Source of the DNA: Acidimicrobiia bacterium
GTDB lineage: Bacteria; Actinomycetota; Acidimicrobiia; Spongiisociales; ZC4RG35
Direction of reading: 5' to 3'
NCBI GenBank assembly: GCA_025928935.1
Contig: JAICNB010000013.1
Coordinates: 1-52,594 of the forward strand
DNA length: 52,594 bases
Made by a program: the position numbers and the translations under genes. The notes under the pieces were generated by a model. The model was not told the DNA's origin and did no database searches. It saw only the letters and a program-made list of their open reading frames with translations. Positions 16,192-23,193 of this stretch are shown piece by piece. Each line of letters opens with the position of its first letter. Position 1 is the first letter of the stretch.

Positions 16192-17217
16192 TCAGCCGGC
16201 GTCGCTGGAGGCCGACCAGATGTTGATGTCACCCTCGACGGCGTGCCGGTCGATCTGCTCCAGTTCATCCGAGGTGAACTCCACTTTGTCCAGAGCACCG
16301 AGGGCGTCCTCGATCTGGGACCAACGGCTGGCGCCGATCAAAGCCGAGGTCACCCTGGGGTCGCGGAGCACCCAGGAGATGGCCATCTGTGCCAGGGTCT
16401 GACCCCTCCCGACCGCAACGTCGTTGAGGCCACGCACCCTCGCCAGATTGTCCTCGGAGAGCATGGAGCGATCGAGGGCACCTCCCTTGACCACCCTGGA
16501 GTCCTCGGGTATCCCGTCGAGATACCGGTTGGTCAGCAGGCCCTGGGCAAGCGGTGAAAACACGATGCAGCCGATGCCCAGGTCGCCGAGGACGTCGAGA
16601 AGGCCGTCCTCCACCCATCGGTTGAGCATCGAGTACGACGGCTGATGGATGATGAAAGGGGTCCCCATCTCGGCGAGGATCCGAGCCGCATCCCGGGTCT
16701 TCTCGGGCCCGTAGGAGGAGATGCCAACGTAGAGCGCCTTTCCCCACCTGACCGCGCTGTCCAGGGCACCCAATGTCTCCTCGAGCGGGGTGTCGGGGTC
16801 GTAGCGGTGGGAGTAGAAGATGTCGACATAGTCCAGGCCCATCCGGGCCAGGCTCTGGTCGAGACTGGCGAGCAGGTACTTGCGCGAGCCCCATTCGCCG
16901 TAAGGCCCCTCCCACATGTCGTATCCCGCCTTGGTGGAGATGATGAGCTCATCACGGTGAGGGCGGAGATCGGTTGCCATGATCGAGCCGAAATTGGTCT
17001 CTGCCGACCCGGGCGGAGGGCCGTAGTTGTTGGCCAGGTCGAAGTGGGTGATGCCACGATCGAACGAGTTGAGGAGCATCCGGCGCTGCTCCTCGCCCAG
17101 CGCGGCACCGCCGAAGTTGTGCCAGAGCCCCAGCGAGATCCTGGGTAGGTCGAGACCGCTCCGTCCTGAGCGGGCATACGGCATCCGGTTGTAGCGGTCG
17201 GGGTCAGCTGTGTACAA
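16192..17217 (-). CDS. aldo/keto reductase, L-glyceraldehyde-3-phosphate reductase type
   Basis: 341 residues. The AKR barrel has FDLANNYGPPPGSAE (catalytic Asp and Tyr), Lys in ISTKAGYDMWEGPYG, and His in FYSHRYDP, completing the Asp-Tyr-Lys-His tetrad. The PYGEWGSRKYL segment is typical of the YghZ/Gpr subgroup, which reduces L-glyceraldehyde 3-phosphate and other aldehydes with NADPH. The exact substrate here is not proven. The start is 3 bases from the stop of the upstream short gene, placing it in the same operon as the Mau-like cassette; a detoxifying or redox role there is conjecture. Confidence 0.85.
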   Translation of the reverse strand: MYTADPDRYNRMPYARSGRSGLDLPRISLGLWHNFGGAALGEEQRRMLLNSFDRGITHFDLANNYGPPPGSAETNFGSIMATDLRPHRDELIISTKAGYDMWEGPYGEWGSRKYLLASLDQSLARMGLDYVDIFYSHRYDPDTPLEETLGALDSAVRWGKALYVGISSYGPEKTRDAARILAEMGTPFIIHQPSYSMLNRWVEDGLLDVLGDLGIGCIVFSPLAQGLLTNRYLDGIPEDSRVVKGGALDRSMLSEDNLARVRGLNDVAVGRGQTLAQMAISWVLRDPRVTSALIGASRWSQIEDALGALDKVEFTSDELEQIDRHAVEGDINIWSASSDAG

Positions 17218-17220
17218 GGG

Positions 17221-17688
17221 TCACTCCGGATCGATAGTCAAGCCGGCTAGGACCTGGTTCACCTCGGGAACCAGTTCATTGCGGCGGGCGTGGGCGCCGA
17301 GGACGACGTACAGGCAAAAGGCGCGGCCCGACTGGTTGAAGAAGTACTGGGCGCCGCTTTGGCCGGCTATCGGGCGCTGCATGTTGTTGGGCCCGAAATC
17401 GGCGGCGGCGACGCGAGGTATCCCCGACCGAGCGAAGAGCGGGGTCCCCACGGACTCGCGGCCGTACTCGAACAGCACCACGAGGAGGTCATCCTGGTTC
17501 ATGATCTCCACCGCTCCGGAGCCGAAGTCCCCACGGCTGGAGGGAAGGGGGAACGTCCCCAGGTGGACCACGGGCCGCGATGCGCCGGCGTCGCCTGCGG
17601 ACTGGCCGGTGAAATCCCCGTCCCGTTGGTAGATCTCGGCGTCCCAGCCGCGTGGCACCGCCACATCGATCCCGGCCGACCTCACCAT
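17221..17688 (-). CDS. hypothetical protein at the end of the Mau-like cassette
   Basis: 155 residues that I do not recognise. There is no signal peptide or membrane segment. It begins with a short hydrophilic strand pattern (AVPRGWDAEIY), has a central GAVEIMNQDDLLVVLFEY strand and ends in an amphipathic helix with NELVPEVNQVLAGL. This resembles small actinobacterial alpha/beta proteins annotated only as conserved hypothetical. Its ATG overlaps the stop of the thioredoxin-like gene (TAATG), implying translational coupling and a role linked to that cassette. It could be a chaperone or partner of the secreted protein, but nothing in the sequence proves this. Confidence 0.6.
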   Translation of the reverse strand: MVRSAGIDVAVPRGWDAEIYQRDGDFTGQSAGDAGASRPVVHLGTFPLPSSRGDFGSGAVEIMNQDDLLVVLFEYGRESVGTPLFARSGIPRVAAADFGPNNMQRPIAGQSGAQYFFNQSGRAFCLYVVLGAHARRNELVPEVNQVLAGLTIDPE

Positions 17689-18407
17689 TACGCGCTCATC
17701 CCCCGGCCGTTGCCCGGTCGCTCGTCGTGGTAGAGCCTGGGGTCACCGGGGAGGATCCCCGCCCGGCGAAGCTCGGCGTCGGCCCTGAGCTCACCGTTGT
17801 CGATCCGGTCGGGCCGACCGGTGCCCGCATCGGCGAGGGCCTGTGACATCAACGAAGTCACCTGGTTCCAGGAGCCGGCGGAGCCCTCGCCGATGACAGA
17901 TCCGGAGGGCCCATCGACGAGGACGAAGTAGGGGGAGACCGGGACCTCGTAGTCCGTCCACGCCTCCGTCGACTGGACCAGGGACACGCCCTCGGGTGTG
18001 AGCTCCCGAAGACGCGACTCACTCTCGGCCTCCGGTCCCTTGGCCACCACGACGAGCCTCGTGTCATCACCGCCGATCCTGCCCACGCCGGTCGCCAAGC
18101 CCTCCCAGAGCCCCATGCAGGCCGAGCATCCGGTGGAGAGGAAGGCCAGGAGGGTCGGGTGCCCGGTCCCGGTGACACCAACATGGACAGCCGAACCGCT
18201 CAGCGTCGATCCACTGACGTCGGGTGCCGTGCCTTCGCGCTGGGGCGCGGGGTGCTGATGACGGGACCCGGTCGTCCGCGTCCCGGGCTCTCCTGCCCCC
18301 AGCTCGTGGAGCGCCCGGAGCACGTCCGCGTTGCTTCGCAGCAGACCCACCACCAGGATGGCGAGCAGGATGATGGCCACGCCCTCGATGATGAGAACTG
18401 CGGTCAT
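17688..18407 (-). CDS. membrane-anchored thioredoxin-like protein (MauD/TlpA type)
   Basis: 239 residues from ATG 18407. Residues 1-24 form a single hydrophobic anchor, a linker rich in Gly, Ser and Pro follows, and the thioredoxin-like domain starts near residue 70. The redox motif is Cys94-Ser-Ala-Cys97 in FLSTGCSACMGLW, at the start of the first helix as in TlpA/MauD proteins. A cis-Pro loop is seen in VPVSPYFVLVD. It should face outside the membrane and reduce or isomerise disulfides. The gene lies directly after a protein with 26 cysteines, overlapping its stop codon, in the position that mauD has relative to mauE and mauA in methylamine clusters. Maturation of that Cys-rich protein is the natural inference. 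Confidence 0.8.
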   Translation of the reverse strand: MTAVLIIEGVAIILLAILVVGLLRSNADVLRALHELGAGEPGTRTTGSRHQHPAPQREGTAPDVSGSTLSGSAVHVGVTGTGHPTLLAFLSTGCSACMGLWEGLATGVGRIGGDDTRLVVVAKGPEAESESRLRELTPEGVSLVQSTEAWTDYEVPVSPYFVLVDGPSGSVIGEGSAGSWNQVTSLMSQALADAGTGRPDRIDNGELRADAELRRAGILPGDPRLYHDERPGNGRGMSA

Positions 18408-19720
18408 CAGAAGACCTGGTCCGCCACGCCCGACGAGTTCGAGTTGCGTAGATAGAAGCGGCGGTCCCTCACGATCCCGGGAGTCTGGGTCCCGGTGCCG
18501 TCCCAATCCCCGGTCACCGCATCGTCACCGGGATCCCCGAACACGAAGCTGATGTTGGCCACGCCGGTCGTGTTCGAGTTGCGGAGATACCAGGAGTCCC
18601 GGCGATAGAGGCCGGGAGTGTCGATCCCGTCTCCATCCCAGTCGCCCATGATGGGCCGGTCACCCGGGTCACCGAACCCAAACGTTATGTCTGCCGGACC
18701 GGGGTCGTTGGAGTTGCGCAAATACCAGACACCCGCGCGGTGGACGCCGACCGAGTCGAATCCCTTGCCTGTCCAGTCCCCGGACAATGGGAAGTCTCCC
18801 GGGTTGCCGAAGTCGAAGGTGATGTCGGCGATCCCTGTGTTGTTGGAGTTCCGCAGATAGAACGTCCCATTCCGGAACACTCCGGGGGTGTCGACGCCAT
18901 TGCCGTTCCAGTCCCCCACCACGGGACGGTCCCCCGGGCCGCCGAAGTCGAAGACGATGTCGGGCCCACCCCCGGCCCGGCGCAGGTGCCATCGCCCGTC
19001 CACGAACACGCCCGGCATGTCCCTTCCCGCCCCGGTCCAGTCGCCGCTCACCGCCGCTCCGGAAGGGAGAGGGGCCGGGAGGCCAGGCTGCTGGAGACAG
19101 GCAGCGTTGTGGAACCGGGTGTTGTTGTCAGTGGCGGACGCCGTGGTGCATGAGTCGTCCCACACCCACGGTGGGGTGCAGGTCACAACCCTGCAGACGA
19201 TGGGCCCCACACAGGCGACATCCTGATTGCACTGCCCGTACCGGAACCCGGTGCAGGAGGACTTCCTCAGGCCACAGTCCCCGTTGGCGCAGCCACAGGA
19301 GAAGCTGGTGCCCTGCTGGCATCCTCCCCCGCAGATCCCGCCCGCCCCGCAGCCGCACGAGCCACACGTGGCGATGTTGCAGTCGAGGTAGTAGCGAGGC
19401 TGCGGACCGAGCTGGTTGTCGCAAACACCGGACCCGTCGGCCTTCCACCAGCCTGCCGGGATCGTGCCAGCCGGGCACGCGTTCTCCCCGTAGATGCTGC
19501 AACAGAACTCGGTGTAGCCGTCACAGCACATGGCGCCGCAGTCACAGCTGGAGCCAGAGCAGGAGCAAATGGCGGCGTAGGCGGTGACCGGTCGGCTCAT
19601 GTAGAACAGAGGGGTGACCGCGAGCGCGGTCGCTCCCATGGTCATCCGCCTCAGGAAGCCGCGTCGACTCACCGGGCGGTCCACCAGACCGGTGGCCCGT
19701 CTGACCAGGGTCCTACTCAC
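18407..19720 (-). CDS. Tat-exported Cys-rich MauA-like (methylamine dehydrogenase light chain) protein with C-terminal FG-GAP-like repeats
   Basis: 437 residues. A twin-arginine signal (SRRGFLRR, residues 18-25, then a hydrophobic stretch) ends near Ala50. Residues 51-210 contain 26 cysteines. The part CPAGT...WW...C...YYLDC...CGSCGC (82-124) matches the MADH light chain: Trp91/92 align with the first TTQ tryptophan (Trp57) and Asp113 with the catalytic Asp76. At the second TTQ position (Trp108, in a N-D-x-x-W-C-x-G context) this protein has NQDVACVG, i.e. Ala169; Trp185 and Trp187 lie further on. A canonical TTQ is therefore doubtful. Residues 221-437 are five repeats of about 45 residues (GDWDGDG...TPGLYR...WYLRNSN). 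No separate heavy chain (MauB) is present. It overlaps mauE-like and thioredoxin-like genes on both sides. Confidence 0.8.
   Translation of the reverse strand: MSRTLVRRATGLVDRPVSRRGFLRRMTMGATALAVTPLFYMSRPVTAYAAICSCSGSSCDCGAMCCDGYTEFCCSIYGENACPAGTIPAGWWKADGSGVCDNQLGPQPRYYLDCNIATCGSCGCGAGGICGGGCQQGTSFSCGCANGDCGLRKSSCTGFRYGQCNQDVACVGPIVCRVVTCTPPWVWDDSCTTASATDNNTRFHNAACLQQPGLPAPLPSGAAVSGDWTGAGRDMPGVFVDGRWHLRRAGGGPDIVFDFGGPGDRPVVGDWNGNGVDTPGVFRNGTFYLRNSNNTGIADITFDFGNPGDFPLSGDWTGKGFDSVGVHRAGVWYLRNSNDPGPADITFGFGDPGDRPIMGDWDGDGIDTPGLYRRDSWYLRNSNTTGVANISFVFGDPGDDAVTGDWDGTGTQTPGIVRDRRFYLRNSNSSGVADQVF
18410..19060 (-). repeat. five tandem FG-GAP/VCBS-like coding repeats
   Basis: Five copies of about 135 bases encode G-D-W-[DNT]-G-x-G ... 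T-P-G-[VLI] ... W/F-Y-L-R-N-S-N ... F-x-F-G-x-P-G-D. The first copy is the most divergent; copies 2-5 are close, including at DNA level (for example the LRNSN codons). Asp/Asn/Gly-rich loops of this type bind calcium in propeller blades. The unit number is seen; the propeller fold is inferred. Confidence 0.75.
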
Positions 19721-20306
19721 CCACCGAGCCCCTCGTCGGCGACAGGTGGATGGTCGGGATCTTGGCCGGATTGCGGGCCGGACGTTGGGGAAGGACGTTG
19801 ACGATGGCGTACAACAGGTACACCGTTGCCCCGGAGAACAACAGGAAGGGCACGATCGTCGAGAGGCCCGCCTCGTTCATTCCGACCCACGGCCCCGGAG
19901 GGTCGAGGGCAGTCACCAGGGCCACGAGCGTTGCCGAGACGTCGAGCGCCACATGCCCGACACTAGGTGGGGTGTCTGCACTGCCGAAACATCCGCAGCT
20001 CGAGATCGGGGCGCCGCTGCGCAGAGCGGTCAAGACGAACACGGTGAAGCCGAGATAGAAAAGGCCAACCGCCCCCGCCCACACGGCGCTGCCGGCCACC
20101 ACCGCACCGATCCCCGCCCCCAGCTCCGCCGTCCCCAACATGCGGACCAGACCGTCGTTGGCCGGGATGCCCGCGGCCCGGAGGGCGCCGGTGGTGAACT
20201 CGGGCCGGTAGACCTTCATCATCCCGGCGACCGCCAGGAGTAGTGAGATGGCGAGGAAGGGACCGCTCAGCGGGGGCACGGCGGCGGATCGTAGCCACGT
20301 CTCCAC
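19713..20306 (-). CDS. MauE/DoxX-family membrane protein
   Basis: 197 residues with a GTG start. Four to five hydrophobic segments (about 13-30, 60-80, 82-95, 118-135 and 150-168) fit the MauE/DoxX four-helix fold. The diagnostic SSCGCFGS motif lies near residue 103, in the loop where MauE-type proteins carry their redox cysteines. MauE is required with MauD for accumulation of the disulfide-rich methylamine dehydrogenase light chain. Here the next gene (8-base overlap) encodes a MauA-like Cys-rich protein and the one after that a MauD-like thioredoxin. It starts 18 bases after the ABC permease stop, so it is probably in the exporter transcript. Confidence 0.85.
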   Translation of the reverse strand: METWLRSAAVPPLSGPFLAISLLLAVAGMMKVYRPEFTTGALRAAGIPANDGLVRMLGTAELGAGIGAVVAGSAVWAGAVGLFYLGFTVFVLTALRSGAPISSCGCFGSADTPPSVGHVALDVSATLVALVTALDPPGPWVGMNEAGLSTIVPFLLFSGATVYLLYAIVNVLPQRPARNPAKIPTIHLSPTRGSVGE

Positions 20307-20324
20307 GACCCACCCATTCCCTGG

Positions 20325-21167
20325 TCAGACACTCTCCAACCCGGCCTCATCCCTTCCACGTCTTCGCCGGGACGACCGGCCCGCAGATGGCTCCCACCGG
20401 AAGAAGCGGACTGCGAGGAGAGCCGCCACCACTCCCCACAGCAACATGTAACCGATCTCCGGCCAGTGGAATTGCGCTCCGGTGAGGGTGGGGTCGAAGG
20501 CATCACGGAACGACTCGGCGAAGGCCTTGAGCGGGAAGAAATCCCCGGCGATCTCCATCCAACGTGGGGGATCTTGGATCGGGAAGAAGATGTCGGAGAT
20601 GAAGGCGATCGGGAGGAGGGTGGCATTGGTGATGGCCGGGGCCGCATCTCCGTTGGGCGATAGTGCTGCAACCAGCAGCCCCAGGGCGGCGAAGCAGCTC
20701 ACGCCGACGACGAAGGTGAGCAATGCGGCCGGAAGGGTGCGGGCGATTATCTGGACCCCGTAGAAGACGACACCAGCGGTCATCATCAGCACCATTGCGA
20801 TGAAGGCCAGGTACACCGCCGAGGCCACCCTGCCCGCGATGTAGGCCCAGGGCGGGATGGGTGTCCCTCGAATGCGCTTCAGGATCCCGTTGTCACGGGC
20901 GATCGCTGTCCCGATGGCGAGGTTGGTGTAGGTGGCCGAAACGGCGGCGAACACGGCCAGGCCGGGTGTGAAGTACTGAGCGGTCGTGATCCCGAGACCC
21001 TCGATCTCATCATTGCCGAAGATGGCGGTGAAGAGACCGAGGAGCATGAGCGGGAACACGATCGTGAAGAACGCCGCGATGGGAGTCCGCCAGAAGATCC
21101 TGTTCTGGTAGCGGAACTGCTGCCAGATCAGGCCACCTATCGAGGGTCTGGTGACCTTCTCAGCCAT
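20325..21167 (-). CDS. ABC-2 type transporter permease
   Basis: 280 residues from ATG 21167, which overlaps the ATPase stop by eight bases; longer readings only translate the ATPase C-terminus. About six membrane segments follow a short cytoplasmic N-terminus, with the ABC-2 pattern of a long loop after the first helix (FGNDEIEG) and an IPPWAYIAGR segment. The C-terminus is highly basic (SSRRRRGRDE). It is the membrane half of an exporter together with the preceding ATPase. The substrate is unknown; ABC-2 systems export drugs, polysaccharides or peptides. The MauE-like gene follows closely, so the exporter may serve the same process. Confidence 0.88.
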   Translation of the reverse strand: MAEKVTRPSIGGLIWQQFRYQNRIFWRTPIAAFFTIVFPLMLLGLFTAIFGNDEIEGLGITTAQYFTPGLAVFAAVSATYTNLAIGTAIARDNGILKRIRGTPIPPWAYIAGRVASAVYLAFIAMVLMMTAGVVFYGVQIIARTLPAALLTFVVGVSCFAALGLLVAALSPNGDAAPAITNATLLPIAFISDIFFPIQDPPRWMEIAGDFFPLKAFAESFRDAFDPTLTGAQFHWPEIGYMLLWGVVAALLAVRFFRWEPSAGRSSRRRRGRDEAGLESV

Positions 21168-22053
21168 CGCCGGTGAGCTCCAGATAGACATCCTCCAATG
21201 AGGGCCGAGACACCTGCAGACGCTCCAGCTCCACACCCCGTCCCATGGCCCAGCCAGTCAGCTCGTACAAGGCTCGAGTCGGCGACTCCGCCTGCACCTC
21301 CACCACACCGTCTCGCACCACAACCCCCGGGATGGGGATCTCCTCCACGGTGACGCCGTAGGGGAGGGCAAATCTGATGGAGCTCTGGCCGTCGGCCCGC
21401 CCACCGAGCGTCTCCGGGGTGCCGGATGCCACGATGCGCCCACGGTCGATGATGGCGATGCGATCGGCGAGGTGTTGCGCCTCATCCATGTAATGGGTGG
21501 TGAGCAGAATGGTCTTTCCCAACTCGGTGAGGCTCTCCAGCGTCTCCCACGCCTGCCGTCGGGCGGATGGGTCGAAGCCGGTCGTGGGCTCATCCAGGAA
21601 GATAAGGTCGGGATTCCCGACCAGGCCCAACGCCAGCTCCAGACGTCTCTGCTGCCCTCCGGACAGGGTCCTGATCCGCGAGTCTGCCTTCTCGCCCAAG
21701 CCCACCAGGTCGACAAGCCGGCCCGGGTCCAGCCGCGTGGGGTACATGCTCCCGTAGATCTGGAGTGCTTCTCGAACCGTCAGCTCACGCTCGACCGCCC
21801 CATCCTGGAGAACGATCCCGATTCGCTCCCGATAGGCCCTTCCCCCGCTCGATGGGTAGAACCCGAGCACTTCGATCGAACCGGCATCAGCCGAGCGGTG
21901 GCCCTCCAGGATCTCGACGGTGGTGGTCTTGCCCGCGCCATTCGGACCGAGGAGGGCGAAGACCTCACCCTCTTCGATGGTGAGATCGATCCCGGCGACC
22001 GCGGCCACACCCCCATACGACTTCTCCAGCCCTCTCACCACGACGGCAGGCAT
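21160..22053 (-). CDS. ABC transporter ATP-binding protein (DrrA/CcmA type)
   Basis: 297 residues. Walker A is GPNGAGKT (36-43), the Q-loop follows in IVLQDGAVE, the signature is LSGGQQRR, Walker B is LIFLDEPT, and the switch histidine is in LTTHYMDEA. The C-terminal 80 residues form the small regulatory domain seen in DrrA-type exporter ATPases. It energises the ABC-2 permease encoded immediately downstream with overlapping codons. It is probably the first gene of the minus-strand operon running through the Mau-like cassette. It diverges from the universal stress gene across 64 bases that must hold both promoters. Confidence 0.93.
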   Translation of the reverse strand: MPAVVVRGLEKSYGGVAAVAGIDLTIEEGEVFALLGPNGAGKTTTVEILEGHRSADAGSIEVLGFYPSSGGRAYRERIGIVLQDGAVERELTVREALQIYGSMYPTRLDPGRLVDLVGLGEKADSRIRTLSGGQQRRLELALGLVGNPDLIFLDEPTTGFDPSARRQAWETLESLTELGKTILLTTHYMDEAQHLADRIAIIDRGRIVASGTPETLGGRADGQSSIRFALPYGVTVEEIPIPGVVVRDGVVEVQAESPTRALYELTGWAMGRGVELERLQVSRPSLEDVYLELTGDG

Positions 22054-22117
22054 CCCGGAGATGGTAGATCCCGCCGGTTACCGCCCCTCGAGGGGTTTCT
22101 GCCAGGATGCGCCGATC

Positions 22118-22564
22118 ATGGCGAAGACATCACGGGTCGGCCCGGTGGTGGTCGGTATCGATGGGTCGGACGCCGGCTTCGAGGCGCTGAGACATGCGGT
22201 TCGGGAGGCCGGGTGGCGGGGCGTGGCCCTTCATGTCGTCCATGTCCTGGACGTGAGCCCCGCCGTCCTTCATCTCGGGGGTGATCAGACGATCAGCACT
22301 CGCGAACTGGCCGAGTCGGACCGCGCCGAGATCTGGAAGCTGGCCGAGCCGATCCTCGAGGACGCCGGCACGGAGGTGATCCGGGTGCAACGCGATGGGC
22401 ACCCGGGCAGGACCCTCGTCGCCTATTGCGATGAAGCAGGGGCATCTGCTCTCGTGGTCGGTCCGAGGGGGCGAGGCAGGGTGCAGAGGTTGTTGCTCGG
22501 GTCCACGGCCGAGGAGGTCGTCAAGAGCTCGGTCTGCGACGTCCTGGTGGTCAAGCCGGGCTGA
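22118..22564 (+). CDS. universal stress protein (UspA family)
   Basis: 148 residues from ATG 22118, preceded by an AGGA ribosome site. The fold is shown by VVVGIDGSDAGFEAL at the N-terminus and the ATP-binding glycine pattern G-x-x-G-x(9)-G-S in GPRGRGRVQRLLLGSTAEEVV, followed by the terminal strand CDVLVVKPG. The ATP-binding type of USP is therefore expected. Its role is general stress signalling; no specific partner is visible. The stop is directly adjacent to the stop of the convergent GerW-like gene (no gap). Confidence 0.92.
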   Translation: MAKTSRVGPVVVGIDGSDAGFEALRHAVREAGWRGVALHVVHVLDVSPAVLHLGGDQTISTRELAESDRAEIWKLAEPILEDAGTEVIRVQRDGHPGRTLVAYCDEAGASALVVGPRGRGRVQRLLLGSTAEEVVKSSVCDVLVVKPG

Positions 22565-22939
22565 TCATCGGCGCAGGGCCCTCCACACGCCAACGCCGGC
22601 GAGAAGGAGGGTGACACCGATCTTGGTGAAGTCGATCACGGGAGTCACCTTCACTCCGTCGGGCCCGACCCGTATCACCGCCACCGGACGCCCCTGTGAG
22701 ATGCCACCGCCTCCGCCGCCCTCACCGGTGGCGCTCTCCATCCCTTCACCCTGGCCCTGACCCGAGCCGAACCCGAAGCCTCCCGCTCTCTCCCAGGCGA
22801 CGGCAGTGATGGCAATGTGCTCTCCTTGTTCCACAGGTTCGGAGAACAGGGCCGACGGAGTGGCCTCACCGAAGACCCTGACCAGGGCATCCGAGATGGA
22901 AGAGGCGATCCCTCCCGGGGTCGGGTCGTCACCTGCCAT
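22565..22939 (-). CDS. GerW/YtfJ-family protein, longer copy
   Basis: 124 residues. The YtfJ/GerW pattern is visible: a predicted helix, strands with AITAVAWERAGGFGFGSG, a very glycine-rich loop (five Gly in a row), then RPVAVIRVGPDGVKVTPV. A single C-terminal hydrophobic helix (about 105-120) ends in RRALRR-like basic residues, suggesting membrane anchoring with the domain in the cytoplasm. The Bacillus homologue acts in spore germination, but actinobacteria without spores often have this family and its role there is unknown. Its start overlaps the shorter paralogue by 11 bases. Confidence 0.72.
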   Translation of the reverse strand: MAGDDPTPGGIASSISDALVRVFGEATPSALFSEPVEQGEHIAITAVAWERAGGFGFGSGQGQGEGMESATGEGGGGGGISQGRPVAVIRVGPDGVKVTPVIDFTKIGVTLLLAGVGVWRALRR

Positions 22940-23174
22940 CGATCGATCTCCATAGCGCGACGATCCCCAGAACCAACAGCGCCAGCCTCAACAGCATGAC
23001 GTGATCGTGTATCGGGATCTCGATGCGACCCGGTCCGACCACCGCCACCGGACGGCTGTATCCAAAGCCCGCTCCTCCGATCGACGTCGACCCGTAGATA
23101 CCGGTGGTGGCGTAGAGGAGTGTGATTCCATCCGGGCCATCCGCCGATTGCCTCCTTCCGATCATGCGGAGCAT
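22929..23174 (-). CDS. short GerW-like paralogue with C-terminal membrane anchor
   Basis: 81 residues. The segment GGAGFGYSRPVAVVGPGRIEIPI followed by a hydrophobic helix and WRS parallels the longer neighbour (RPVAVIRVGPDGVKVTPV, helix, WRA). They look like tandem copies of one family, this one lacking part of the N-terminal strands. No enzyme motif is visible. It is 19 bases downstream of the membrane spermidine-synthase gene, so the three are probably one transcript. A hetero-oligomer of the two GerW-like proteins is conceivable but unproven. Confidence 0.6.
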   Translation of the reverse strand: MLRMIGRRQSADGPDGITLLYATTGIYGSTSIGGAGFGYSRPVAVVGPGRIEIPIHDHVMLLRLALLVLGIVALWRSIDGR

Positions 23175-23193
23175 CGGCGCACCCTACCCTGGC

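Noticed and set aside
17688-20306. A functional methylamine dehydrogenase operon
   Set aside because: No heavy chain, MauG, or cytochrome/amicyanin gene in the window, and the second TTQ tryptophan appears replaced by Ala.
22084-22095. CCCCTCGAGGGG followed by TTT, as a terminator
   Set aside because: The stem is four base pairs with a four-base loop and lies upstream of the universal stress gene start, in a divergent promoter region; chance or an operator is more likely.
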